From NCBI GenBank assembly GCA_963676345.2, contig CAXXTS010000005.1, positions 124,001-188,000 on the forward strand: 64,000 nt of DNA, given 5' to 3'. This stretch comes from G963665925 sp963676345 (GTDB lineage Bacteria; Bacillota; Clostridia; Peptostreptococcales; Acidaminobacteraceae). This document shows positions 15,956-23,714 of the stretch, piece after piece. The position numbers and the translations under genes are program-made. The notes beneath the pieces are model-generated. The model was given only the letters and a program-made list of their open reading frames with translations. It had not been told where the DNA came from and searched no databases. Every line of letters begins with the position of its first letter. Within the stretch, counting starts at the first letter, position 1.

Positions 15956-17485
15956 ATGTCAATACAACGGTTCGAATGGGGAAAAATTGAATGGGTTATG
16001 GATTTACAAAAGCTCAAGACACCCTATCCTATGAATATTGGTTTTCTGACACTAGACGAAGGTCAGTTCCAAAGAAAGCATATTCACTACGGTGAAGAAC
16101 AGATACTCTATATTGTTGAGGGAGAGGGACTGCAAATTGTTGAAGGTGAAGAAATCCCTTGCAAAAAAGGCGATTTACTCTACATTGAAGCGGGTAGCGC
16201 ACATGAAACACACAACAAATCAGATGAGCCTCTTGTCGAACTCGTTATTTCTGTTCCTTCAGGAAGAGTGGTGCCTTCCTCCTTTGTTCAGCGTATAGAA
16301 AACCTGCTTCAGTCCTTTGAAGAAATAAGTATAGAAAAAATAGACTCTGAAGTATGTGAAAAATATGAAGCATCCATATCTCAGCTGCGTTTTCCGCTCA
16401 ATGTATTTGATGGCAGTGATAATCCGATTATTGTCAGTGGTCCTTATCCAGAAATATGTAAGGAAAAGTGTAAGATACATGAAGATATTAGAAATTGCTA
16501 CATGTACTCAGACGAACATCGGTTCACGATGGCTCAGAAAGACCCCTTTGCAGCGGTTGTCTGTAAATATGGTCTAACGGTATTTGTTTATCCGCTTGAG
16601 GTGCGTGGGAAGATGATTGCCCTTCTTCAGGGCGGGCATATCCGCACCATTGACAGCATCGGAAACCCAGAGCTGGAGAGAATGGACAGGGTTCATAGCG
16701 GTAGGATTAAGGCCATGCTGGAGCAAATACAAATCATCGGTAAAAATTTGATTAACGACACAATCACCAAAACGCTCGTTCATGAGCTCGATGCTAGTCA
16801 TGCTTCTTTAAAACAGTCTCTAGACTCCCAAACCCACTTAGAAGCTATGATCAGAGAGTCAGAGGACAGATTATACAGTGTGCAGCTGAACAATCATTTT
16901 CTGTTTAATACACTCAACAGTTTGGCGTCCATGGCAGTCAAGGAAGATGCATTTGGAACCTACCAGGGCATTATTGATCTGGCAAATTTGTTTAGATATA
17001 ATTTGCGTTCTGTTGAGAAGAATGTTCAAGTAAAAGAGGAAATTGAGTTTCTTGAAAATTATATGAAGCTTCAAAAGCTACGCTTTTCTGATAAGGTGAA
17101 CTATGTTGTCGATGTAGAAGATGAGGCACTAAAATGTCTTGTTCCTTTTAACACATTGCAACCTATAGTAGAGAATAGCTTCAAACATGGCTTTAAAGAC
17201 CGTGCTAACACACTCAATATTCATCTTGAAATAAAAATAGAAGGCTCAGATATAAAACTCTGTGTCTCAGATGATGGCTGTGGTATTGATCAGGTTTATA
17301 ATGCCCAGACACTGCTAGGCTTATATCAAAACGCTGCGCCGCGCAATAATGGGCTTTTTATGATCAATAAGCGGCTTCAGGCGCACTTTGGCAGTGCTTA
17401 TACACTGCATATCGGGCCGCAGCGCTGTCATGGAAAAACAAAGGGAACATGTGTTGAGCTTAAAATGCCAATCATTATGGGCTAG
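15956..17485 (+). CDS. sensor histidine kinase: cupin + PocR + LytS-type kinase
   Basis: 509 residues in an unusual order. A cupin domain (about 25-110: IHYGEEQILYIVEGEGLQI, then KKGDLLYIEAGSAHET) is followed by a PocR-type ligand domain (about 135-255, with Cys at CKEKCKIHEDIRNC), a coiled linker, and a LytS/YehU-family kinase with His314 in NNHFLFNTLNSL and an ATPase domain (VENSFKHG, DDGCGID). No membrane segment is seen, so it should be cytosolic and sense a soluble small molecule. AGGAGG 4 bases before 15956 selects that ATG. It is 8 bases from its AraC-type response regulator. The ligand is unknown. Confidence 0.88.
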   Translation: MSIQRFEWGKIEWVMDLQKLKTPYPMNIGFLTLDEGQFQRKHIHYGEEQILYIVEGEGLQIVEGEEIPCKKGDLLYIEAGSAHETHNKSDEPLVELVISVPSGRVVPSSFVQRIENLLQSFEEISIEKIDSEVCEKYEASISQLRFPLNVFDGSDNPIIVSGPYPEICKEKCKIHEDIRNCYMYSDEHRFTMAQKDPFAAVVCKYGLTVFVYPLEVRGKMIALLQGGHIRTIDSIGNPELERMDRVHSGRIKAMLEQIQIIGKNLINDTITKTLVHELDASHASLKQSLDSQTHLEAMIRESEDRLYSVQLNNHFLFNTLNSLASMAVKEDAFGTYQGIIDLANLFRYNLRSVEKNVQVKEEIEFLENYMKLQKLRFSDKVNYVVDVEDEALKCLVPFNTLQPIVENSFKHGFKDRANTLNIHLEIKIEGSDIKLCVSDDGCGIDQVYNAQTLLGLYQNAAPRNNGLFMINKRLQAHFGSAYTLHIGPQRCHGKTKGTCVELKMPIIMG

Positions 17486-17493
17486 GAGGATAT

Positions 17494-18186
17494 ATGAAAA
17501 GAGCAATCATTATTGATGACGAATCCATGTGTATTGATCTCGTAGAAGGGCTGATTAAGCGCTATAATATGCCTATCGATATAGTTGGAACAGGTACGAG
17601 CGGGGAACAGGCTCTGGAGCTTGCAAAGAATCTTAGACCGGACCTCATCTATCTGGATATAGAATTGCCTGATTTTACTGGTATAGATGTGATGACTACA
17701 CTCAAGGCATTTTTAGATTATGATCCGGATATTATTGTGATTACGGCCTATGACAGCTTTGAGTATGCTCAGTCTGTTTTTAGGCTGGGTGCAAAAGATA
17801 TTCTATTAAAACCGGTTGATTATAAAAAATTCTTTGAAACCATGGAACGTGTTTTAGGATTTAAGTACACTGATAATGCGACCTTCAATGACATACTTGA
17901 GTATATTCATTCGCATTACAAGGAAAATGTAGACTTGGATTTTTTGTGCGAGAAGTTTCATTTAAGCAAAAGCCATGTGTCCAGACTGTTTAACCAGCAC
18001 TTGTCCACTACTTTTGTAAATTATAGAAACACCCTGCGTGTTGAAGACGCGAAAGACCTTCTTAAAAGTAGCAGTCTGACCATTCAGCAGATATCAGAAA
18101 GCGTTGGATTTGATAGCATGCACTACTTTTATAGAGTATTCAGGAAACTGACTGGAAAAACACCCAAGTCGTATCAGGTTAAATAG
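17494..18186 (+). CDS. response regulator, receiver plus AraC-type DNA-binding domain (YesN-like)
   Basis: 230 residues. The receiver domain (1-120) has phosphoacceptor Asp55 (IYLDIELP) and Lys in LLKPVD; a double helix-turn-helix AraC domain fills about 130-230 (LDFLCEKFHLSKSHVSRLFNQH and IQQISESVGFDSMHYFYRVFRKLTGKTPKSY). AGGAGG lies 4 bases upstream. It is the cognate regulator of the preceding cupin-PocR kinase. Targets are not visible, but the aminotransferase operon downstream, with its own leader, is the nearest candidate. Confidence 0.92.
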   Translation: MKRAIIIDDESMCIDLVEGLIKRYNMPIDIVGTGTSGEQALELAKNLRPDLIYLDIELPDFTGIDVMTTLKAFLDYDPDIIVITAYDSFEYAQSVFRLGAKDILLKPVDYKKFFETMERVLGFKYTDNATFNDILEYIHSHYKENVDLDFLCEKFHLSKSHVSRLFNQHLSTTFVNYRNTLRVEDAKDLLKSSSLTIQQISESVGFDSMHYFYRVFRKLTGKTPKSYQVK

Positions 18187-18227
18187 GTTAAAACAAAGTT
18201 TAAGGCATTTATATATAGTTAAGTACC

Positions 18228-18266
18228 AAAGCTTCAGTTGTGTACATGCATGGCTGAAGCTTTTTT
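18228..18266 (+). terminator. terminator of the two-component operon
   Basis: A 10-bp stem (AAAGCTTCAG 18228-18237 with CTGAAGCTTT 18254-18263) runs into a TTTTTT tail. Confidence 0.85.
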
Positions 18267-18419
18267 GACTTTATATATGTAGTAAGCCAACCCAATAGTC
18301 TTTATATAAGATTCATTAAAGAAAAACACTGCATACAATTTCGTAAGATTTCAGAATTTTTTGTAGATGCAAATATAGGATAAAAGTATAGCAATCCGGT
18401 GAATTGTTGTGAAAACGTT

Positions 18420-18559
18420 TTTTTGAGATGATAACAAAGGAGTAAGAGCAATACCCCATTACATCCTTAATCTACGACCGGACAATCCGGATCCAGAACC
18501 TGTTCTACTATTCAGCGTTCTTGGGTGAAGAATGTTTCCTTTCATTCTTCTCTTTTTTT
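18420..18559 (+). promoter_or_regulatory. candidate structured leader / transcription attenuator
   Basis: Three nested elements are visible. CCGGA-CAA-TCCGG forms a small hairpin (18478-18490). CCAGAAC (18493-18499) can pair with GTTCTTGG (18517-18524) with one bulge. A terminator stem GAAGAATG (18527-18534) with CATTCTTC (18543-18550) is followed by TCTTTTTTT. It lies about 150 bases before an aminotransferase-serA operon that has no T-box. It matches no riboswitch I know; it might instead be the end of a small RNA. Confidence 0.45.
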
Positions 18560-18712
18560 GCATACTCTTGGTAAAGACGTGGCATATATACAAAGAGTGG
18601 ATATCAATAATCCATATTGTCTATTGTCCTTCTTAAATGCCAGATGATATATTTTAAGACGGAACACATTTATTGTCTAATATGTACATATTTAAATCAG
18701 GAGGGAAACTTC

Positions 18713-19786
18713 ATGCACAAGAAACTATTTATTCCAGGCCCAGTAGATGTTCTGGATGACGTACTTCAAAAAATGGCGACACCACAGATTGGTCATAGAA
18801 CAAAAGATGCTTCAGTTCTTCAAAGAAGTCTATCTGAAAAAATGCAAAAGCTATGGTTCACAAAAGAAGAAATTCTGACATCGACATCTTCAGGTTCAGG
18901 TCTAATGGAAGGTGCTATCCGTTCTTGCACGAAGAAAAGAGCGGCCGTATTTTCAGTAGGCGCATTTGGTGACAGATGGCATAAAATGGCTGTTGCAAAT
19001 GGTGTACCTGCCGATAAATTCAAATCAGAACTTGGTCAACCGACTACTCCAGAAATGGTAGAAGAAGCGCTTTCAACTGGTAAGTATGACCTTGTTACAG
19101 TAACACATAATGAAACTTCAACAGGCATTATGAATCCTATTGAAGCTATTTCAGAAGTTGTTAAGAAGTACCCTGAAGTTGTATTCTGTGTAGACATGGT
19201 TAGTTCTGCAGGTGGTGCAAAGGTTGAAGTTGATAAGCTAGGCATTGATATCTGTATTACATCAACTCAAAAATGTCTTGGTCTACCAGCGGGTCTTTCT
19301 CTGTGCACATTCTCACAAAAAGCACTTGAGAGAGCACGTACAGTTGAGAACAGAGGCTTGTATTTTGATCTGGTAAGCATTTATGACACAATCCAGAAGA
19401 AAGACTACCAGTACCCATCAACGCCTTCGCTTTCTCATATGTTCGCTCTGGATTACCAGCTCACAAAGATTGTTGAAGAAGAAGGTCTTGAAAATAGATT
19501 CAAGCGTCATGAAGAAATGGCTGAGTATACACGTGAGTGGGCTAAGAAGCATTTTGACATGTTTGCACCGAAAGAATGTGCATCAAATACACTGACAACG
19601 GTTAAGAACACACGTGGCATCAGTGTAAAAGACTTGAATGCTGAACTTGGAAAACGCGGTTATATGATTTCAAACGGCTATGGTGATCTTAAAGAGAAGA
19701 CATTCCGTATTGCGCATATGGCTGACACAACTATGGAAGAACTAAAGGAACTACTTGGACATATTGAAGACATTCTAGGTCTTTAA
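18713..19786 (+). CDS. class V aminotransferase (SerC/alanine-glyoxylate aminotransferase-like)
   Basis: A 357-residue PLP enzyme of the serine-pyruvate/alanine-glyoxylate branch. The start FIPGPVDVLDDVLQKM, the SSGSGLMEGAIRS segment, DMVSSAGGAKVEVD and the PLP lysine Lys187 (ITSTQKCLGLPAG) are clear. AGGAGGG before 18713 fixes the start. It is followed by a 3-phosphoglycerate-dehydrogenase-like gene and DUF1015, an arrangement that points to phosphoserine aminotransferase function in serine biosynthesis. The fold alone would also allow alanine-glyoxylate or serine-glyoxylate aminotransferase. Confidence 0.87.
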   Translation: MHKKLFIPGPVDVLDDVLQKMATPQIGHRTKDASVLQRSLSEKMQKLWFTKEEILTSTSSGSGLMEGAIRSCTKKRAAVFSVGAFGDRWHKMAVANGVPADKFKSELGQPTTPEMVEEALSTGKYDLVTVTHNETSTGIMNPIEAISEVVKKYPEVVFCVDMVSSAGGAKVEVDKLGIDICITSTQKCLGLPAGLSLCTFSQKALERARTVENRGLYFDLVSIYDTIQKKDYQYPSTPSLSHMFALDYQLTKIVEEEGLENRFKRHEEMAEYTREWAKKHFDMFAPKECASNTLTTVKNTRGISVKDLNAELGKRGYMISNGYGDLKEKTFRIAHMADTTMEELKELLGHIEDILGL

Positions 19787-19864
19787 GATGCAAAAAAAAT
19801 AAATGTGAGGTGGAAGCTGTGATAGTTCAGCTTCCACACTCTATGTATCTCAGGAGGATGAATC

Positions 19865-20791
19865 ATGTTAAGAATTCTTGCAAACGATGGCATGGACAAA
19901 GCGGCAGTTGACTATCTACGAGGCCTAGGTCATGAGGTTTCAACAGATCATTTAGAGGGAACAGATCTTGAAAATGCAATAAAAGAGTATGATGTACTTG
20001 TGGTTAGATCAGCTACAAAGGTAAGAAAACCACTGATAGACATTGCCTCTGAAGCAGGTCAGCTGAAACTGATTGTACGTGCTGGGGTTGGCATTGATAA
20101 CATTGATCATGAATACGCTGAGCAAAAGTGCATTGCTGTGCGCAATACACCGAAGGCTTCAAGCGCGTCAGTTGCAGAATTGACGATTGCACATATGTTT
20201 GCGGTTTCTCGTTTTATCAATATTTCTAATGTAACAATGCGTCGCGGTGAGTGGAACAAAAAAGCTTATAAGGGTGTTGAACTTATGGGTAAAACACTTG
20301 GACTTATTGGATTTGGACGTATTGGACAAGAAGTAGGCAGTCGTGCACGTGCACTTGGTATGGATGTTATTTATTCAGACCATCACGTTCATTTGGATTC
20401 GCCTCAATACAAAAAAGTTGAGATGGATGAGCTACTTGAAAAGTCTGATTATGTATCGCTGCATGTACCATTTTTAGGCACACCGGTACTGGATGAAAAG
20501 GAATTTGCTCAAATGAAAGACGGCGTTCGAATCATCAATGTAGCGCGTGGCGGTGTTGTAAGTGAAGATGCGCTTCTTGCTGCACTTGAGAGTGGTAAGG
20601 TTGCGGCTGCTGCATTAGATGTATTTGAAGAAGAACCGACAAAACGTGAAGATATTTGCAATCATCCAGCGATTTCTGTAACACCTCATATAGGTGCATC
20701 TACAAATGAAGCACAGTTAAGAATCGGTATTGAAACATATGAAACAATACTGGACTTTTTCACAAGCAAGGTAGGTTGTGCTCAGGACTAA
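19865..20791 (+). CDS. serA: D-3-phosphoglycerate dehydrogenase-like (D-2-hydroxyacid dehydrogenase)
   Basis: 308 residues with the NAD-binding GLIGFGRIGQEVG loop, the INVARGGVVSEDALLAAL segment and the TPHIGAST histidine of the D-2-hydroxyacid dehydrogenase family. It lacks the C-terminal ACT domain of long SerA proteins, so serine feedback at that site is not expected. AGGAGG is 8 bases upstream. It lies 78 bases after the class V aminotransferase, so the two would convert 3-phosphoglycerate to phosphoserine. The gene symbol rests on this context. Confidence 0.88.
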   Translation: MLRILANDGMDKAAVDYLRGLGHEVSTDHLEGTDLENAIKEYDVLVVRSATKVRKPLIDIASEAGQLKLIVRAGVGIDNIDHEYAEQKCIAVRNTPKASSASVAELTIAHMFAVSRFINISNVTMRRGEWNKKAYKGVELMGKTLGLIGFGRIGQEVGSRARALGMDVIYSDHHVHLDSPQYKKVEMDELLEKSDYVSLHVPFLGTPVLDEKEFAQMKDGVRIINVARGGVVSEDALLAALESGKVAAAALDVFEEEPTKREDICNHPAISVTPHIGASTNEAQLRIGIETYETILDFFTSKVGCAQD

Positions 20792-20936
20792 TACTTGAGA
20801 CCACCTTACAGTAATATTTTAAATATTAAACCCTTTCTATCAGGTTTTGAAATAGGGTTGTAGATAATTGCTTAGGTATTTTATAATTAGAGGTATCAGT
20901 GTGTAATAACTGCGAATTTATTAAGGAGGCCTGGAA

Positions 20937-22187
20937 ATGGCAATAGTTAGACCTTTCAAAGCGGTACGTCCGAAAGAAGATTTAGTAGAGCAGGTTGCAT
21001 CGCTTCCATATGATGTAATGAATAGAGAAGAAGCTGCTAAAATGGCAGAGGGCAATCCGCATTCATTCCTGCATGTTGTACGTTCTGAAATGGATGTACC
21101 TGCTGAAATGAGCATGTACGATGAAGAAGTTTACAAAACTGCACGCAAGAATCTTGATAAGCTTCAGGCGGATGGCATTATCGTTCAAGACGAAAAGCCA
21201 AAGTACTACATATACAGACAACTTATGAATGGTCGTGTTCAAACAGGTATCGTGGGTTGTACATCAATCGATGAGTACATGAACGAAACAATCAAAAAGC
21301 ATGAGTTTACACGCCCTCAAAAAGAACAGGATAGAATCAATAACTTTGATTACTGTGACGCGAATACAGCGCCAATCTTCCTGACTTACAGAAACAACAA
21401 AGAAATTACACAAATTACAAATGATTGGATTAAATTCCATATGCCTGTATACAACTTCATTTCTGAAGATGATATTACGCACATCGTTTGGGTTATTGAT
21501 GAAGAGTCAATTGTAGAGCGTATTGCAACGCTTTTCGCTGGCATTGACAACCTATATATTGCAGATGGTCACCACAGATCAGCATCTTCTGTAAAAGTAG
21601 GTCTAAAGCGCCGTGAAGCGAATCCAAACTTCACTGGTGATGAAGAGTTTAACTTCTTCATGTCAGTAATCTTCCCAGATGAAGACCTATTCATCATGGA
21701 TTACAACCGTGTTGTAAAAGATTTGAACGGCCTAAGCAAAGAAGCGTTTATTGCCAAGGTTGAAGAAAACTTTACAGTTACAGCTTGTGAAGGCGATGAG
21801 CCTTATAAGCCAATGGCTAAGAAGACATTCGGTATGTATCTTGACGGCAAGTGGTATGAGCTGAAGGCTAAAGACGGTATCTGTGATGAAAATGATCCTG
21901 TTGATCGTCTAGATGTTTCTATACTTCAAAAGAATGTTCTAGAGCCGCTACTGGGTATCGATGACCCTAGAACAAATACACGTATTGATTTCGTTGGTGG
22001 TATTCGTGGTCTTAAGGCACTTGAAAAGCGTGTTGAAGAGGATATGGAAGTTGCATTTAGCATGTATCCAACAACAATGGATGATCTACTTTCAATTGCT
22101 GACGCAGGGGAAGTAATGCCTCCTAAATCAACATGGTTTGAACCAAAGCTAAGATCAGGCCTATTTGTACACAAGCTTAGTGACTAA
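20937..22187 (+). CDS. DUF1015 family protein
   Basis: 416 residues, normal for DUF1015 (a family of unknown biochemistry). Recognisable blocks are IVRPFKAVRPKEDLVEQVASLPYDV at the N terminus, NPHSFLHVVRSE, and IADGHHRSASS. In Clostridia this family is regularly encoded after serC- and serA-like genes, and here it is the third gene after them, so a role linked to serine metabolism is inferred. AAGGAGG lies 7 bases upstream. The operon ends at a very strong terminator (22223-22265). Confidence 0.9.
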   Translation: MAIVRPFKAVRPKEDLVEQVASLPYDVMNREEAAKMAEGNPHSFLHVVRSEMDVPAEMSMYDEEVYKTARKNLDKLQADGIIVQDEKPKYYIYRQLMNGRVQTGIVGCTSIDEYMNETIKKHEFTRPQKEQDRINNFDYCDANTAPIFLTYRNNKEITQITNDWIKFHMPVYNFISEDDITHIVWVIDEESIVERIATLFAGIDNLYIADGHHRSASSVKVGLKRREANPNFTGDEEFNFFMSVIFPDEDLFIMDYNRVVKDLNGLSKEAFIAKVEENFTVTACEGDEPYKPMAKKTFGMYLDGKWYELKAKDGICDENDPVDRLDVSILQKNVLEPLLGIDDPRTNTRIDFVGGIRGLKALEKRVEEDMEVAFSMYPTTMDDLLSIADAGEVMPPKSTWFEPKLRSGLFVHKLSD

Positions 22188-22222
22188 CGCGAAAAAGCAA
22201 AGTACTGCATTATAAAATATAG

Positions 22223-22265
22223 ACAGGGCTACAAGAGAGGGTACTCTCTTGTAGCCCTGTTTTTA
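22223..22265 (+). terminator. strong intrinsic terminator of the serC-serA-DUF1015 operon
   Basis: A perfect 17-bp stem (22223-22239 with 22244-22260) with loop GGTA, followed by TTTTTATTTTA. Confidence 0.93.
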
Positions 22266-22280
22266 TTTTATAATATAGGA

Positions 22281-22640
22281 CGCGCCAGCGTCCTGGGCAA
22301 CCAGAGGTTGCACAGGCAGTGCGTAGGTTGCACAGGCAGTGCGTAGGTTGCACAGGCAGTGCGTAGGTTGCACAGGCAGTGCGTAGGTTGCACAGGCAGT
22401 GCGTAGGTTGCACAGGCAGTGCGTAGGTTGCACAGGCAGTGCGTAGGTTGCACAGGCAGTGCGTAGGTTGCACAGGCAGTGCGTAGGTTGCACAGGCAGT
22501 GCGTAGGTTGCACAGGCAGTGCGCAGGATAAGAGAAGAGAGCGCCAGCGTCCTGAGAGGCCGTAGGTTGCACAGGCAGTGTGCAGGATAAGAGAAGAGAG
22601 CGCCAGCGTCCTGAGAGGCCGTAGGTTGCACAGGCAGTGT
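22281..22640. repeat. two-level tandem repeat array: 20-bp and 59-bp units
   Basis: Ten exact, head-to-tail copies of the 20-mer GCGTAGGTTGCACAGGCAGT fill 22321-22520, preceded by a 16-base partial copy (22305-22320). Then two 59-bp units (22523-22581 and 22582-22640) each carry a GCGCCAGCGTCCTGAG segment followed by 18 bases of the same 20-mer. A degenerate copy of the 59-bp unit's right part lies at 22281-22320. Each 20-mer junction can form GCAC-AGGCA-GTGC. The copies are contiguous, so this is not a CRISPR array. It is more GC-rich than its surroundings. Confidence 0.95.
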
Positions 22641-22738
22641 CACTGGCTTGATATCAAATAATACAGTCTTATATCATGCACCTATTACACGATTTCAAAA
22701 TATGCGCTATAATATTTGAAGAGATAGGAGCGATAGAA

Positions 22739-23524
22739 ATGACAGGAATATATTTGCAAGGTGGCGGTGCTAAAGGCGCATTTCAAGCAGGGGCAATTTG
22801 TGCACTGCATGAGATGGGGCTAAAGTTTGATGTTGTAACAGGCACATCAATAGGGGCGATTAACGGCTATTTTATTTATGCAGGTCAGTTTGAAGCCTTG
22901 AAGTCTACATGGTTGGATGTAGATGAGTCAGAATTGAGCATTGTTAAAGAAGAGCACAATATCGTAGAGAATATCATGATGATAGACCGCCTGAAAGCGC
23001 TTGAGATGATTGGGAAGCCACTCAAGGCATTTTATGTTAATTACGTTAATGTAAAGAAGTGCAGGCTATATCAAAGCTATGACAATATACTGGATTTAAG
23101 TAGGGAAGAAGCCCTGCTCAGAATAAGATATTCAGCACTTCTGCCAAAGCCAAAAGGCATAAAGTTGGATAGGGAAACACTTGATTCCTTTGATACAAAG
23201 TACCTTATGGAACGGTTTAAAGAAGAGCTCATTCATGGAGAGTACAATGACATGTCTCTTGATGGTGGGATACTGAACAATCACTTTTTAGAGCCATTTG
23301 AACATGAAAAGGTGGACCGCATTATTTTGATTCCTTTTCAACCCAATTATATGGTGCCAGACTATATATTAAAACATTATTCACCGGAGCAGCTCATTAT
23401 AATTGATCCCGTTAAAAAGTTCCTGCCAATGGATACACTGCGTTTTGAAAGGTTTTTTTGTAGAAAGCAGTTTGAAGAAGGGTACAGACGGGCACAAGCA
23501 GTTATGGCTGGTCTGGATGTTTAA
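22739..23524 (+). CDS. patatin-like phospholipase
   Basis: 261 residues. Serine lipase of the patatin/RssA type: oxyanion loop GGGAKGAF (8-15), nucleophile Ser37 in GTSIG and the catalytic Asp in SLDGGILNN near residue 180. No signal peptide is seen, so it is probably cytosolic or membrane-associated. GGAG lies 8 bases before the ATG at 22739; an ATG at 22676 would add 21 unrelated residues. Monocistronic. The substrate is unknown. Confidence 0.9.
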   Translation: MTGIYLQGGGAKGAFQAGAICALHEMGLKFDVVTGTSIGAINGYFIYAGQFEALKSTWLDVDESELSIVKEEHNIVENIMMIDRLKALEMIGKPLKAFYVNYVNVKKCRLYQSYDNILDLSREEALLRIRYSALLPKPKGIKLDRETLDSFDTKYLMERFKEELIHGEYNDMSLDGGILNNHFLEPFEHEKVDRIILIPFQPNYMVPDYILKHYSPEQLIIIDPVKKFLPMDTLRFERFFCRKQFEEGYRRAQAVMAGLDV

Positions 23525-23587
23525 ATCCATTTCAACAAATGCGGACAATCTTTAGTGAATGTATGTCCAATAAGATAATAATGAATG

Positions 23588-23622
23588 AAGCCCTCAAAAA
23601 AACGACTTTTTGAGGGCTTTTA
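23588..23622 (+). terminator. terminator of patatin gene
   Basis: A perfect 13-bp stem (AAGCCCTCAAAAA 23588-23600 with 23607-23619), a 6-base loop and then a T run. Confidence 0.9.
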
Positions 23623-23645
23623 CTATGCCATTAATAAGTTAATGC

Positions 23646-23683
23646 TGAAAAAAGCAGGTGGGTTCAAAAGAATCCACCTGCTT
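23646..23683 (-). terminator. terminator of the glutamine synthetase gene
   Basis: A 13-bp stem with one G-U (23652-23664 with 23671-23683). On the minus strand it is followed by TTTTTT, about 30 bases after the glutamine synthetase stop. Confidence 0.88.
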
Positions 23684-23714
23684 AGTATAACTTAGTTATA
23701 AGGATTTTATATGC

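Larger units (their letters stand above)
18187..18712 (+). other. 526-bp non-coding leader region before the serine-type operon
   Basis: Holds the terminator of the two-component operon (18228-18266), a structured segment ending in a second strong terminator (18420-18559), and about 150 bases of AT-rich sequence before the aminotransferase gene. No open gene is supported inside it. Confidence 0.65.
22188..22738. other. 551-bp intergenic region dominated by tandem repeats
   Basis: Contains the serine-operon terminator (22223-22265) and the repeat array (22281-22640), then about 100 bases carrying the patatin promoter and ribosome site. Several long minus-strand open frames cross the array only because a 20-bp period cycles through all three frames without meeting a stop; I do not regard them as genes. 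Confidence 0.8.

Noticed and set aside
18420..18559. T-box before the serine-type operon
   Set aside because: There is no GGGTGGNACCGCG sequence and no recognisable specifier stem.
22281..22640. CRISPR array
   Set aside because: The 20-bp units are contiguous with no spacers, and no cas gene is in the window.
22281..22640. Replication-origin iterons
   Set aside because: No dnaA, repA or DnaA-box cluster lies nearby and the neighbouring genes are ordinary chromosomal metabolism genes.
22210..22643. Minus-strand repetitive proteins rich in CATYALPVQPTHCLCNLR
   Set aside because: The open frames exist only because the 20-bp period rotates through three frames with no stop; they lack ribosome sites and overlap a terminator.
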